This document shows positions 27,646 to 35,943 of a stretch of 62,820 bases of DNA, in pieces. The notes under the pieces are model-generated. The model did no database searches. It worked only from the letters and a program-made list of their open reading frames with translations, and had not been told where the DNA came from. The number at the start of each line of letters is the position of its first letter. The first letter of the stretch is position 1. The translations under genes were made by a program, and so were the position numbers. Source of the stretch: an uncultured Eubacteriales bacterium (GTDB taxonomy: Bacteria > Bacillota > Clostridia > Christensenellales > CAG-138); NCBI GenBank assembly GCA_902787375.1, contig CADAGD010000020.1, positions 1 through 62,820 on the forward strand, written 5' to 3'.

Positions 27646-29448
27646 ATGAAGAAATTCTTCGCACTTATCATTGCTGTAGCAATGGTTCTCTCCCTTGTTG
27701 CGATCCCCGCGAGCGCATCGGAGGAGAGCGTAGTATTCACAGTAGGTTCTGTGAGTGACGTTAACCCCGGCGACGAGGTTGTAATCCCCATTTCCGTAAG
27801 CGGTCATTATGAAGCTCATACCGTTAAGATCAAGCTTTTCTTCGACCCCGAAAATGTGGAATATGTAGGCCTTGAGAAGAACACGGAGCTTAATCCCTAC
27901 TTCACCTATGAAGAGCTGTCCGCAAACGCCGATTTCCTCGGTATAGCCATCCTGGGTCTTACCGATCCCTTCTCCGTTGAGGGCGTTCTCTACAATGTAA
28001 CCTTGAAGGTTAAGGAGAGCTGCACAGAGGATCAGCCTGTTACTCTTGAGGTAGGCGACTTCTTCTATTCTCCCATCGGTCAGGGTCATACATCCATTCC
28101 CTTCTCCGTAAATCCCGATGGTATGATCAGCCTCCATGTTGATCCTACTCCTGAGCCCACTGCCGAGCCCACCGTTGAGCCCACCGAGGCTCCCGCTGAG
28201 CCTACCGAAGAGCCCACCGAGCCCACCGAAGAGCCTGCCGAGCCCACCGAAGAGCCCGCTGAGCCCACCGAAGAGCCTACTGAGCCCACCGAGGAGCCCG
28301 CTGAGCCCACCGAAGAACCCGTTGAGCCCACCGAGGAACCCGCTCCCCATGCCGTATTCACAATGGAGAGTGCTGAGAATGTTCTTCCCGGCAGCGAGAT
28401 AACCCTTGCCTTCTCGATCGAGGGCGAGTATGAGGCTTCCACCCTCTATGCACAGCTTAATTACGACGCATCCGTTCTCCAGGTCGTCGGTTTCACACAG
28501 GGCGATGTTCTTGACGCTCATGAGAATGCCATCATAGTTACCGATTATGAGACCATCCCCGGTTCCGTCCGTCTCGGCGTTATTATGCCCACCGGCACGA
28601 TGACAGAGAACGGCACACTCCTGAATGTAACATTCAAGGTATCCGAGGACTTCACAGAGCCCACCGATATAGTCATCAATATCAACGAGTTCAACTACGT
28701 TCCCGAAACAACCGAAATTCCCGTTGAGTTCGAAACCGTTGACGGTGTTGTATCCCCCTTCGTAAACGGCCCCGCCACAATAACCATGGGCAGCGCCTAT
28801 GAAGTACCCGGCGGCTCCGAGATTACCCTCCCCCTGACCGTCGAAGGCAACTACATGATCCATACACTCAACATCTTCGTTGATTACGACGTTGATGTTC
28901 TCACAATCGAGAATGTTGAGCTTGGCTCTCTGATCGCCCCCTCAAGGGACGGAAGCGATCCCGTTGTTGTTCTTGATTACGAAACCGTTCCCGGTTCCAT
29001 CCGTCTTGGCGTTATAATGCCCGATGAGGCTCTCACAGGCGAAGGCGAGCTTCTGAATGTTACATTCAAGGTAGCTGACGAGTTCAACGCTCCCACAGAC
29101 CTGCCTGTTACCGTAAACGAGTTCGGCTATATGCCCGTTGGTGCTATCAACCAGGAGCCCATTGACGTTGTTGTTGTCGATGGTATCGTAACTCCCGTTG
29201 AGGTTGTCGAGCCCACTGAGCCCGTTGTCGAGCCCACTGAGCCCGTTGTCGAGCCCACCGAGCCCGTTGTCGAGCCCACCGAGCCCGTTGTCGAGCCCAC
29301 TGAGCCTGTTGTCGAGCCCACCGTTGCTCCCACAAACGCTCCTACACCCAAGCCCCCTGTAACAGGTGCTATCAGCCTTGTAGGTCTTGGTATTGCGGCA
29401 ATAGCTGCCGGTGCCGGCATCGTTATCTTCCGCAAGAAAGAGGACTAA
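27646..29448 (+). CDS. surface scaffold with three cohesin domains
   Basis: A 600-residue exported protein. A signal peptide (to about residue 24, PASASEE) leads into three cohesin domains at about 25-160, 236-367 and 380-515. Each opens with a GSEITLPL-type strand and has a YDxxVL strand; domains two and three share GSVRLGVIMP-type strands and LLNVTFKV. A 70-residue stalk of EPTEEP repeats separates domains one and two, and an EPVVEPT stalk follows domain three. The end has PPVTG, a membrane segment and RKKED, resembling a degenerate LPxTG sorting signal. It should anchor dockerin proteins, two of which are encoded nearby. The start has GGAAGGAG upstream. Confidence 0.92.
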   Translation: MKKFFALIIAVAMVLSLVAIPASASEESVVFTVGSVSDVNPGDEVVIPISVSGHYEAHTVKIKLFFDPENVEYVGLEKNTELNPYFTYEELSANADFLGIAILGLTDPFSVEGVLYNVTLKVKESCTEDQPVTLEVGDFFYSPIGQGHTSIPFSVNPDGMISLHVDPTPEPTAEPTVEPTEAPAEPTEEPTEPTEEPAEPTEEPAEPTEEPTEPTEEPAEPTEEPVEPTEEPAPHAVFTMESAENVLPGSEITLAFSIEGEYEASTLYAQLNYDASVLQVVGFTQGDVLDAHENAIIVTDYETIPGSVRLGVIMPTGTMTENGTLLNVTFKVSEDFTEPTDIVININEFNYVPETTEIPVEFETVDGVVSPFVNGPATITMGSAYEVPGGSEITLPLTVEGNYMIHTLNIFVDYDVDVLTIENVELGSLIAPSRDGSDPVVVLDYETVPGSIRLGVIMPDEALTGEGELLNVTFKVADEFNAPTDLPVTVNEFGYMPVGAINQEPIDVVVVDGIVTPVEVVEPTEPVVEPTEPVVEPTEPVVEPTEPVVEPTEPVVEPTVAPTNAPTPKPPVTGAISLVGLGIAAIAAGAGIVIFRKKED

Positions 29449-29476
29449 TAAAAGCTAAAACCGAATAGGTAAAATG

Positions 29477-29506
29477 AACCTGCCGGCAAGTGATTGCCGG
29501 CAGGTT
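29477..29506 (+). terminator. terminator after the cohesin gene
   Basis: AACCTGCCGGCAA and its complement form a perfect 13-bp stem with loop GTGA, 28 nt after the stop. The following T-tract is short. Confidence 0.7.
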
Positions 29507-29639
29507 TGATATTAGCGATTTTCAGAAAATCACGCTGCGTTTGGTTTGGATACTCCCCTTACACTTTTTACTAAGATCGGCGAAGCCGAGATGTCAAAAA
29601 AGACGCCGTTGGAATTAACGTTTTAAACGTACCTTAGTA

Positions 29640-30227
29640 TTACCTCAGAGATACAGCGTAAAGCCCGTGACGGTTGCAGTAGAACAAAATCCTTCGCACC
29701 ATTCTCAGCTTGAAGCGTGCCTCGGCGCTTCCTTCAGGATACAGCTTTACAAGCTCGAATCCGTCATCCTTGACTGCGGCTATAAAGGATATGTAGTGCT
29801 TTTTGAGCATATCATGTGAAACCGTCACATAATACTCGTCCTCGACCTTCTCAATGCTTACCCGATGCCCGTCATCCGCAGGCTCGGCTTCAAGCGTGGG
29901 CAGCACTATACCACAGCAGCTTATCACCGCTTCGCCAATGCTCTGAATGACATTTCCACATATGGGACAGACATGGAGCTTCATCCGCCGCATATTAGCC
30001 ATCCTGTTCCTGTTGACCACATCCTCACCCGAAAACAGCTCTATGACCGAAACTCCCAAGGCGGCTGACAACGGCTCAATAAGCGATATGTCGGGATACC
30101 CCCTCGCCGTTTCCCACTTGGATATGGTCTTGTCGCTGACATTCAGCTTAGCCGCAAGCTGCTGCTGTGTCAGTCCCCTCGCCTCGCGCAGACGTTTGAT
30201 CATCGTTCCCGTAACATATTGATTCAT
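29640..30227 (-). CDS. XRE regulator fused to a desulfoferrodoxin/superoxide reductase-like domain
   Basis: A 195-residue two-domain protein. Residues 1-65 are a Cro/C1 helix-turn-helix (LREARGLTQQQLAAKLNVS, then KTISKWETARGYP). Residues 83-195 resemble desulfoferrodoxin: a CPIC...CC rubredoxin-like centre (C87, C90, C104, C105) and a superoxide reductase site with H121, H138, H144, C184 and H187. The HxxxxxH and CNxHG spacings are those of the active-site iron. It may sense superoxide or iron through this domain, or be an enzyme tethered to a regulator. The start at 30227 follows AAGGAGGAGG. Confidence 0.85.
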   Translation of the reverse strand: MNQYVTGTMIKRLREARGLTQQQLAAKLNVSDKTISKWETARGYPDISLIEPLSAALGVSVIELFSGEDVVNRNRMANMRRMKLHVCPICGNVIQSIGEAVISCCGIVLPTLEAEPADDGHRVSIEKVEDEYYVTVSHDMLKKHYISFIAAVKDDGFELVKLYPEGSAEARFKLRMVRRILFYCNRHGLYAVSLR

Positions 30228-30301
30228 ACTTTCCTCCTCCTTATGCCGCAATGATACAGCACCACATCAGCACCGTCAACCTGCGCAGCGTAGAGTATGA
30301 A

Positions 30302-30516
30302 TCAGTTGAGCATGGAATATGACATAAAGAAAACTCCCTCCGTCCTCTGCCACATATTAAGAGAGCTTGTACCAAGACCCGCGTCAATTATAAAACGCTC
30401 CGTCTTCTCTCTTGAAAACGGAGGTTCAATGTATCGCATTCATCGTCCGACATGAGCGTGTACATACCGTCCAAATCGCTCAATGCCGTTTTTCCAATCG
30501 CAATATCAATATCCAT
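30302..30516 (-). pseudogene. possible frameshifted gene remnant
   Basis: Leftward from an ATG at 30516, one frame reads MDIDIAIGKTALSDLDGMY and continues for about 40 residues to a stop. A second frame then stays open (EPPFSREKTERFIIDAG to MLN). Together they look like a decayed small gene, perhaps acetyltransferase-like. It fills most of the 300-nt gap between the XRE and Nudix genes. Weakly supported. Confidence 0.25.
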
Positions 30517-30528
30517 ATTTTAACTGAG

Positions 30529-31020
30529 TCACGAAAGTGCTTTAAGCATTCGGGGAATAAAGCCCTGTATCCTCTTTGTCAAAAGCTCATCACCGTTCAT
30601 GCCGATCAGAGCGTCCCTGCTTATCCACCTGTAATCGACGGTTTCGCCCTCTTGCAATGTGATATTATCCTTATCCCAATCCGTCACGCACAGAAATTCT
30701 ACATATATGGTGCTTGCGGTAACGACCCTTCCGACCTCCTTCAACTCAGGAGCGACTATGCCCGTTTCCTCTGCAAGCTCTCGCTTGGCACATTCGAGCG
30801 GTTCCTCACCGACAAGTGCCGAACCGCCTGCGGTTGCCTCCCACAGGCCTCCGTGCCGCTTTCGCGGATCCCTTTTCATCAGAAGGAATGTTCCGTCCAT
30901 GTGCTTGACAAGTATTTCACAAACCATATGGCGAAATCCCTTGGGTATCGGCTCGCCCCTGACAAGCGTCATACCCTCCACTCTTTCGCATTTCTCATTA
31001 TACGCATCCCACAATTCCAT
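30529..31020 (-). CDS. Nudix hydrolase
   Basis: A 163-residue Nudix-fold hydrolase, cleaving nucleoside diphosphates linked to another group. The complete Nudix box is present in GGSALVGEEPLECAKREL followed by AEETGI. The N-terminal MELWDAYNEKCE and GEPIPKGFRHMVCEILV segments resemble IDI/YfcD-like Nudix proteins. The start at 31020 was chosen for AAGGGA upstream and the canonical opening; an upstream in-frame ATG exists. It is first in a leftward group of small enzymes; the substrate is unknown. Confidence 0.87.
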   Translation of the reverse strand: MELWDAYNEKCERVEGMTLVRGEPIPKGFRHMVCEILVKHMDGTFLLMKRDPRKRHGGLWEATAGGSALVGEEPLECAKRELAEETGIVAPELKEVGRVVTASTIYVEFLCVTDWDKDNITLQEGETVDYRWISRDALIGMNGDELLTKRIQGFIPRMLKALS

Positions 31021-31112
31021 TTCCAATCCCTTCCGCATAGCTGCGCTTATACATTCAATGCGGGATAGCCGCTTCGGAACAAAGCCAAGCCTCCCCATGT
31101 CCGACGCCCTTC

Positions 31113-31742
31113 CTATGCCTTCCTTATCGGATGCCTTATGACGGTTTTGAGCCTATTGGGAGCCGTCCTTCGCGCATCGCTCATGTATATCTCGTGATGG
31201 TATCTATCCCCTATATCGAGCGTATAGCCCTTCTCTGCCATGAAGTTGTGCATCAGCTTCACCGTCGCAGGCTCGCTGTTGTATGAGCCTATATGCAGAC
31301 ATTGAACACACAAGCCTTCGTCATATGTGAAGAACTCCACATCCGAGAAGTCCGCCTTCTTCTTGGCGGAAGCCACCTTAGCAGCCCATTCAACATCCTG
31401 CTTTGTAACGAAGTCCGGCAGCCTTATGACGGATATCCACTCAAAGCTCTCCTTATTTTTGTAGTCAACTTCGGCTGCGCCCTCCTGCCACCAAAAACCC
31501 TCCAGCGGAGGAACGACGAAATCGAAGAAGCCTTCAATATTATGACCGCTTTTGCCGCTCATCCTAATGGTGTATACAACGCCGTAAAGCAGCCCTATCG
31601 CCCTCTTATACTCGCCATCCTCGGCATTCGGATCGCCCTTGCCGCGCACAGCCGCAAAATTCATCGGCGGAACAGTAACTATGTAGGGCTTGCTGCAAGG
31701 CATATAAAACTCCCTGTATTCCTTTTTAAAGTCAAATGCCAT
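31113..31742 (-). CDS. GyrI-like small-molecule-binding protein
   Basis: A 209-residue GyrI-like domain protein without a DNA-binding domain. Family signs: MPPMNFAAVRGKGDPN-type opening (here VPPMNFAAVRGKGDP), then VVPPLEGFWW and a closing YHHEIYMSDARRTAPNRLKTV. Such stand-alone proteins bind, and some hydrolyse, electrophilic small molecules. It sits between the HD and Nudix genes on the same strand, suggesting a small detoxification or housekeeping cluster; this role is inferred. Confidence 0.87.
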   Translation of the reverse strand: MAFDFKKEYREFYMPCSKPYIVTVPPMNFAAVRGKGDPNAEDGEYKRAIGLLYGVVYTIRMSGKSGHNIEGFFDFVVPPLEGFWWQEGAAEVDYKNKESFEWISVIRLPDFVTKQDVEWAAKVASAKKKADFSDVEFFTYDEGLCVQCLHIGSYNSEPATVKLMHNFMAEKGYTLDIGDRYHHEIYMSDARRTAPNRLKTVIRHPIRKA

Positions 31743-31778
31743 AGGTTGCTTCCTTTTTTGATCCTTTATGCCCTCGGC

Positions 31779-32432
31779 TCATTCCATGACGCTCATGCTG
31801 CAATTCAGTTGGGCAACGAGCTTATCGTAGAACGTGATGTAGAACAATATGCGCTCCCTCCATATCTCCTCCGCCGAGCGGGTTCCCATCTGTATAACCT
31901 TCATCTCATAGAGTCTGGCAAGCCTTTTAACGGATATCTCCAACTTCTCCCTTGTACTCTTCTGAATGAAGCCGTCATGGCAGAGTGTTTCGTGAATCCT
32001 GTAAGCGTCGAAACGATCTATGTTATCCGCGTCGCTTACGGAAACGGCAAATGGCGTCCTCTCTCCCGGAAAATCCGCTTTATCGTCAACATGTATGGCT
32101 ATGCCATAGCAGATTTCGTTTACGCGCTCCTCCGCCAGTCCCAGCTCCATAAGGAACGGACGCGCTATCTGCGCGGAACGCCTCCCATGCTCCTTCCAGC
32201 CGTCTTCGTCAAACTCCTCGCAATACGAGATGTCATGGAGCAAACAGGCTATTATCATCTCCGTTTCATCAAAGCCCTCCCTTATGGCTATCTGACGGCC
32301 TATGTTCGCCACACGGTATGTGTGTTCCAAACGATAAACCTTCTGCTCAGGATGAGCTGCGAAAAACTTACTCTCCTCGAACTTCTGCTTTAATAATGCC
32401 TCCGCAAGCCTTACCTGTTCCCTGTTTATCAT
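31779..32432 (-). CDS. HD-domain phosphohydrolase
   Basis: A 217-residue metal-dependent phosphohydrolase. Metal ligands are visible in RLEHTYRVANIGRQIA (His), the central HD pair in ACLLHDISYCEEF, and SDADNIDRFDAYRIHE (Asp). Substrates of such small HD proteins are usually nucleotides. The start has AAGGAGAG upstream. The 230-nt gap beyond it holds no gene I can support. Confidence 0.87.
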   Translation of the reverse strand: MINREQVRLAEALLKQKFEESKFFAAHPEQKVYRLEHTYRVANIGRQIAIREGFDETEMIIACLLHDISYCEEFDEDGWKEHGRRSAQIARPFLMELGLAEERVNEICYGIAIHVDDKADFPGERTPFAVSVSDADNIDRFDAYRIHETLCHDGFIQKSTREKLEISVKRLARLYEMKVIQMGTRSAEEIWRERILFYITFYDKLVAQLNCSMSVME

Positions 32433-32664
32433 ATTACACTCTCCTTACCATAGATTTTTACGCCATAGTCTATCACATTTTTATCAATAATTCAATACAT
32501 TTTTCAACATCACTTATATGTAATGTTTACTGTAAATCATGTGAATTTCCGTATCGGACAAAAAGCTTGCATTCGCACAGCAGTAAATATATTTTCACAC
32601 AGTGATGTATGCAATATCTCCAATAAACCCTAAGAAACACCTATGCTCAGACCGCAATCCTGCT

Positions 32665-33222
32665 TTATAAACGCCATTCCTTTTTCAGTATGGCATACTC
32701 CATTGTGTTTTCATAATGCGGAGTACCATCCGGCTCGTTTACAAAGGATATGAACTCCATATACATTCCCTCGCGGCGCATACCGAGCTTTTCGCAGAGG
32801 TGCTGACTTGGCAAATTATAATCCTCTGTATAGGCGTAAATGCGCCGCATACCCTTTTCATTGAACAGATAGTCGAAATACGCCCTTGCCGCCTCAAATG
32901 CGTAACCCCTGCCGGAATAATCGAGGTTCAGCATCCAGCATGGGCTGAATGTGTCCGCCGTGTTATCATCCTCCGAATGCTCATGTCCTTCGGGACATCC
33001 GAATATCTCGCCTATAATCTTTCCGCTCTCCTTCAGCTCTATGGCAAAATAGTATTCGGCGTCTTCGGCACGCTGTTTCATAGCCTCCTTCGCCTCATCG
33101 AGCGAATCAAGCTTCATCGAAGCAAAACAGTTCACCGCAGGCTCATGCAGGTATTCGTATACATCCGCCGCATCATCCTCCGTAAACGGACGGAGTCTGA
33201 GTCTTTCAGTTTCAATCATCAT
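32665..33222 (-). CDS. GNAT acetyltransferase, RimJ/RimL type
   Basis: A 185-residue GNAT-fold enzyme: opening IETERLRLRPFTEDDAADVY, central MLNLDYSGRGYAFEAARAYFDY with the acetyl-CoA loop, and HLCEKLGMRREG near the end. An acidic HEHSEDDNTADTF insert before the core is typical of one Firmicute subgroup. The acceptor is unknown. GAGAGG precedes two consecutive ATGs at 33222/33219. Confidence 0.88.
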   Translation of the reverse strand: MMIETERLRLRPFTEDDAADVYEYLHEPAVNCFASMKLDSLDEAKEAMKQRAEDAEYYFAIELKESGKIIGEIFGCPEGHEHSEDDNTADTFSPCWMLNLDYSGRGYAFEAARAYFDYLFNEKGMRRIYAYTEDYNLPSQHLCEKLGMRREGMYMEFISFVNEPDGTPHYENTMEYAILKKEWRL

Positions 33223-33315
33223 ATCATTTACCTCTCAATACTCATTTGTATGACTATAAGTCTAACACAAACCTGCCTGCAATTCAACGTGATAATCAAA
33301 AAGGCCGTCTATATG

Positions 33316-33344
33316 TTGACAGCATTAGCCGTATGTGCTAATAT
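33316..33344 (+). promoter_or_regulatory. promoter of the CotH-dockerin gene
   Basis: Perfect TTGACA at 33316-33321, a 17-nt spacer and TAATAT at 33339-33344, about 55 nt before the start. Confidence 0.8.
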
Positions 33345-33399
33345 ATAATAAGGAGGTTTTAAAAGCCTTTAAAAAACAGGAAAAATTCGGGGGTACAAT

Positions 33400-35202
33400 A
33401 TGAAACGATTTTTAGCTCTGTTGCTTGCCGCGCTGTTTTTTACGCTGCCTTTATCCGCTTTGGGAGAGGGGAACGCAGAGGCCGAATCCGGCGATATGAA
33501 GTCATCGGTTTATCGGCTTGAACCGCGGTATTCCGACGGCGTGGAGCTTCGGGAGAACTATGAAGGCTCCATGGAGATAATGGCACATGAAGATGGGGAT
33601 TATCTCGTCTTTGACGAAAGCAAGAGCCTTGTTGTAGAGGTTGTCCTATCGGACGGATGGTCGCTCTGTACGAGGTATTCAAGCTTCTTTACGGGGGACA
33701 GCCGCGCATATCTTTTGAACCCGGAATCAGGCGTGTACGAATACTTTTTCGATGCCGAAGCAGGCGGACGTGTCAAACTGTCCGTCTGGAATAGTGTGGC
33801 TATAAACGCCTCCTGCTCGGAGCTTCCCAAGCTCTATATAAACGCCGAGGCTTCGTTTGATGAAATCGGCAAGACGGAGTGGGTTGACGCAAGCTTTTCC
33901 CTCACTCTCGGCACCAAGGAATTCAAGAGCGGCGAATACGAGGGCAGCGGCGAGGTAAAGGGCAGGGGCAATACCTCATGGGGATATCCCAAGAAGCCCT
34001 ATTCCATCAAGCTTGACAGCAAGGCGTCCCTGCTCGACATCCCCAAGACAAAGAAATATGCCATCATACCGAGCTACACAGACGGTACTTTGATAAGGAA
34101 TTTTATCACATACAAGGTCTTTCAGGGGCTTGAGGGGATAGGCTATGTTCCCAAATGCGAACTGGTGGATGTTTATTTGAATGGCGAGTACAACGGCATT
34201 TACATACTTGTTGAGCGCATCGCCATCGAAAAGAGCAAGATAGATATTGACGAGGCTGATGCGGACAATCTTACCGGCGGCTATCTTATCGAGAAGGACG
34301 TAACCGGAAAGGTCGATTTCAACAGCGATCTGTGGTTCGATTGTCCCTACTGGGCGAATCAGACGCAGGATTATTTCGTCATGAAAGGCCCCGAACCCAA
34401 CGATCCGCAGCTTGTAAACGCCATGCTCGACTACCTTACAGGCTTCATGCAGAACGTCCACGACTGCATAATAGGCGAGAACGGCGAGGACTACACTCGA
34501 TATGTGGATGTCAGCTCATGGGTGGATTTCATAATCGTGCAGGAGATTTCCAAGAACATCGACGGCAATTTCAAAACGAGCTGTTACATGTATAAGGAAA
34601 AGGACGACGACCATCTCTATATGACCGCGCCATGGGATTTCGACTTCGCCTACGGAAGGGTATCCTGGAACAATCAAAGCGCGGAGCATAACGATGTGGA
34701 CGATTGCCCGGATGCCAATACGCCCGAAGGCTTTATGTGCGTGAACAGCTCTAATCCGTGGATGGATAAGCTCTATGATACCAAGCCGGAGTTCCGTCGT
34801 GCTCTGATGGAACGCTATACACAATACCGTCACACGCTCATTGACGAGCTTTTTGCCATGATCGAGGAGCAGGCGGCATACCTGAGCATTGTGCAGGAGC
34901 CCAATTATCAGCTCTGGAACAAGCCTTTCAATGTTGCCGTAACCAATCTCAAAAACTGGCTGACGAACAGAATCGCGTGGCTTGACGAGCAATGGCTTAT
35001 TGAGGAACCCTCCTATCAGCTTGGCGACGTCAATATGGACGGAATAATTGATTCCAATGACGCTCTCCTCCTGCTGCGCTTCTCGCTCGGACTTGCTGAC
35101 CTCGGCGATGGTATGGAGCTTGCCGACGTCAATGATGACGGCGAGGTTTCACTCGACGACGCGCTTATCGTGCTGCGTATCGCGCTGGGAATGAAGGATT
35201 GA
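33400..35202 (+). CDS. secreted CotH-kinase-family protein with C-terminal dockerin
   Basis: A 600-residue exported protein (signal peptide ending near PLSALGEG, about 22). Residues 25-155 form a beta-rich N-terminal region. Residues 160-520 are a CotH kinase domain (GRGNTSWGYPKKPYSIKLD, LVDVYLNGEYNGIYILVERI, TAPWDFDFAYG). The CotH family phosphorylates coat proteins in Bacillus and is also common on gut-bacterial surface proteins. The last 60 residues are a type I dockerin with calcium loops DVNMDGIIDSNDALLLLR and DVNDDGEVSLDDALIVLR. It should bind the cohesin scaffold at 27.6-29.4 kb. It has a strong promoter of its own. Confidence 0.93.
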   Translation: MKRFLALLLAALFFTLPLSALGEGNAEAESGDMKSSVYRLEPRYSDGVELRENYEGSMEIMAHEDGDYLVFDESKSLVVEVVLSDGWSLCTRYSSFFTGDSRAYLLNPESGVYEYFFDAEAGGRVKLSVWNSVAINASCSELPKLYINAEASFDEIGKTEWVDASFSLTLGTKEFKSGEYEGSGEVKGRGNTSWGYPKKPYSIKLDSKASLLDIPKTKKYAIIPSYTDGTLIRNFITYKVFQGLEGIGYVPKCELVDVYLNGEYNGIYILVERIAIEKSKIDIDEADADNLTGGYLIEKDVTGKVDFNSDLWFDCPYWANQTQDYFVMKGPEPNDPQLVNAMLDYLTGFMQNVHDCIIGENGEDYTRYVDVSSWVDFIIVQEISKNIDGNFKTSCYMYKEKDDDHLYMTAPWDFDFAYGRVSWNNQSAEHNDVDDCPDANTPEGFMCVNSSNPWMDKLYDTKPEFRRALMERYTQYRHTLIDELFAMIEEQAAYLSIVQEPNYQLWNKPFNVAVTNLKNWLTNRIAWLDEQWLIEEPSYQLGDVNMDGIIDSNDALLLLRFSLGLADLGDGMELADVNDDGEVSLDDALIVLRIALGMKD

Positions 35203-35240
35203 TATTTAATGGCAAATGCCTTGCTCCAAATGAATGTATT

Positions 35241-35453
35241 ATGTATAGACGTATTCGTGAACTGCGTGAGGACAACGATTTGCTGCAAAAGGACTTGGCA
35301 AAGTATCTGAATTGTACGCAGGTTGCTTATTCACGATATGAACTTGGGACAAGAGATATTCCCACAGAAGTCTTGATTGCTTTGGCAAAGCTTTACAATA
35401 CCACGACTGATTATATTTTAGGTTTGAGTAAGCAGAGGAATGTCATTAAATGA
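35241..35453 (+). CDS. small XRE-family regulator
   Basis: A 70-residue single helix-turn-helix protein (RIRELREDNDLLQKDLAKYL, then TQVAYSRYELG) with the common LAKLYNTTTDYILGLS tail. The ATG at 35241 lacks a clear ribosome site. It starts 38 nt after the CotH-dockerin stop and is followed directly by the left repeat of the candidate island. Confidence 0.8.
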   Translation: MYRRIRELREDNDLLQKDLAKYLNCTQVAYSRYELGTRDIPTEVLIALAKLYNTTTDYILGLSKQRNVIK

Positions 35454-35462
35454 AAGTGAAAT

Positions 35463-35544
35463 CTTTTGCCTCCTCAGATCTTAACCTTTACCGCAAAGCC
35501 CGAAGGCCAGAATTAAAAAGTTCGTCTGATTCTGCTTTGGTGGA
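35463..35544. repeat. 82-bp direct repeat, left copy
   Basis: About 85% identical to 40842-40922 in the same orientation, with long exact blocks TCCTCAGATCTT, ACCTTTACCGC and AAAAGTTCGTCTGATTC. It ends GCTTTGGTGGA, where TGGTGGA is the complement of the TCCACCA end expected of the tmRNA. It is a candidate attachment-site remnant. Confidence 0.7.
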
Positions 35545-35585
35545 ACAGCATCGTTCACCGCTGAACATGTGCCGCAATCAGCCTC

Positions 35586-35694
35586 TCAAACGATAGGTGC
35601 ACCTTTTCAAACGATAGGATGCACCCGTTTGCACCCGCTTGTGTACATTTCAAAAAGACTTGACTTTTGTGCCTTTTTGAGCGATAGATAGCAC
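35586..35694 (+). promoter_or_regulatory. iteron-like repeats and promoter before the second small XRE gene
   Basis: TCAAACGATAGGTGCACC (35586) and the near copy TCAAACGATAGGATGCACC (35607) are direct repeats 21 bp apart. A degenerate third copy (TGAGCGATAGATAGCAC, 35678-35694) overlaps the -10 of a promoter with TTGACT (35660-35665), a 17-nt spacer and GATAGA (35683-35688). Confidence 0.55.
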
Positions 35695-35715
35695 AACCGC
35701 AAGGAGGTGCTGTCA

Positions 35716-35943
35716 ATGGAGCCAGTGTGCAATAACGATCGTGAGGGACAGATCATAAGGGATTGCCGCATCGAGCTGGGACTGACCCAGGAGCAGGCGG
35801 CGATGGAGCTCGGCATAAGCCTGCAGCAGTATCAGCGATACGAATATGGGGAGCGCAGGTTCTCAAACTGCCCCATGCGGATAGGCCTCCGCATTTGTGC
35901 TGTGTTGGAGCTCGATCCTTTTGAAGTCGTCGGAGCGGAATGA
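35716..35943 (+). CDS. small XRE-family regulator beside iterons
   Basis: A 75-residue helix-turn-helix protein (IIRDCRIELGLTQEQAAMEL, then ISLQQYQRYEYGERRFSN) with an ICAVLELDPFEVVG tail. AAGGAGG lies 8 nt before the ATG at 35716. The repeats in front of it look like its own operator sites. It converges head-on with tcdA, with no spacing between the two genes. Confidence 0.85.
   Translation: MEPVCNNDREGQIIRDCRIELGLTQEQAAMELGISLQQYQRYEYGERRFSNCPMRIGLRICAVLELDPFEVVGAE

Noticed and set aside
28140-28350. Microsatellite-like DNA repeat
   Set aside because: It is the in-frame EPTEEP stalk of the cohesin protein, so it is coding rather than a separate repeat element.
29350-29448. Firm LPxTG sortase signal on the cohesin protein
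   Set aside because: PPVTG, a hydrophobic helix and a basic tail fit the layout, but the first residue is not Leu and no sortase is in the window; I keep it as a degenerate signal only.
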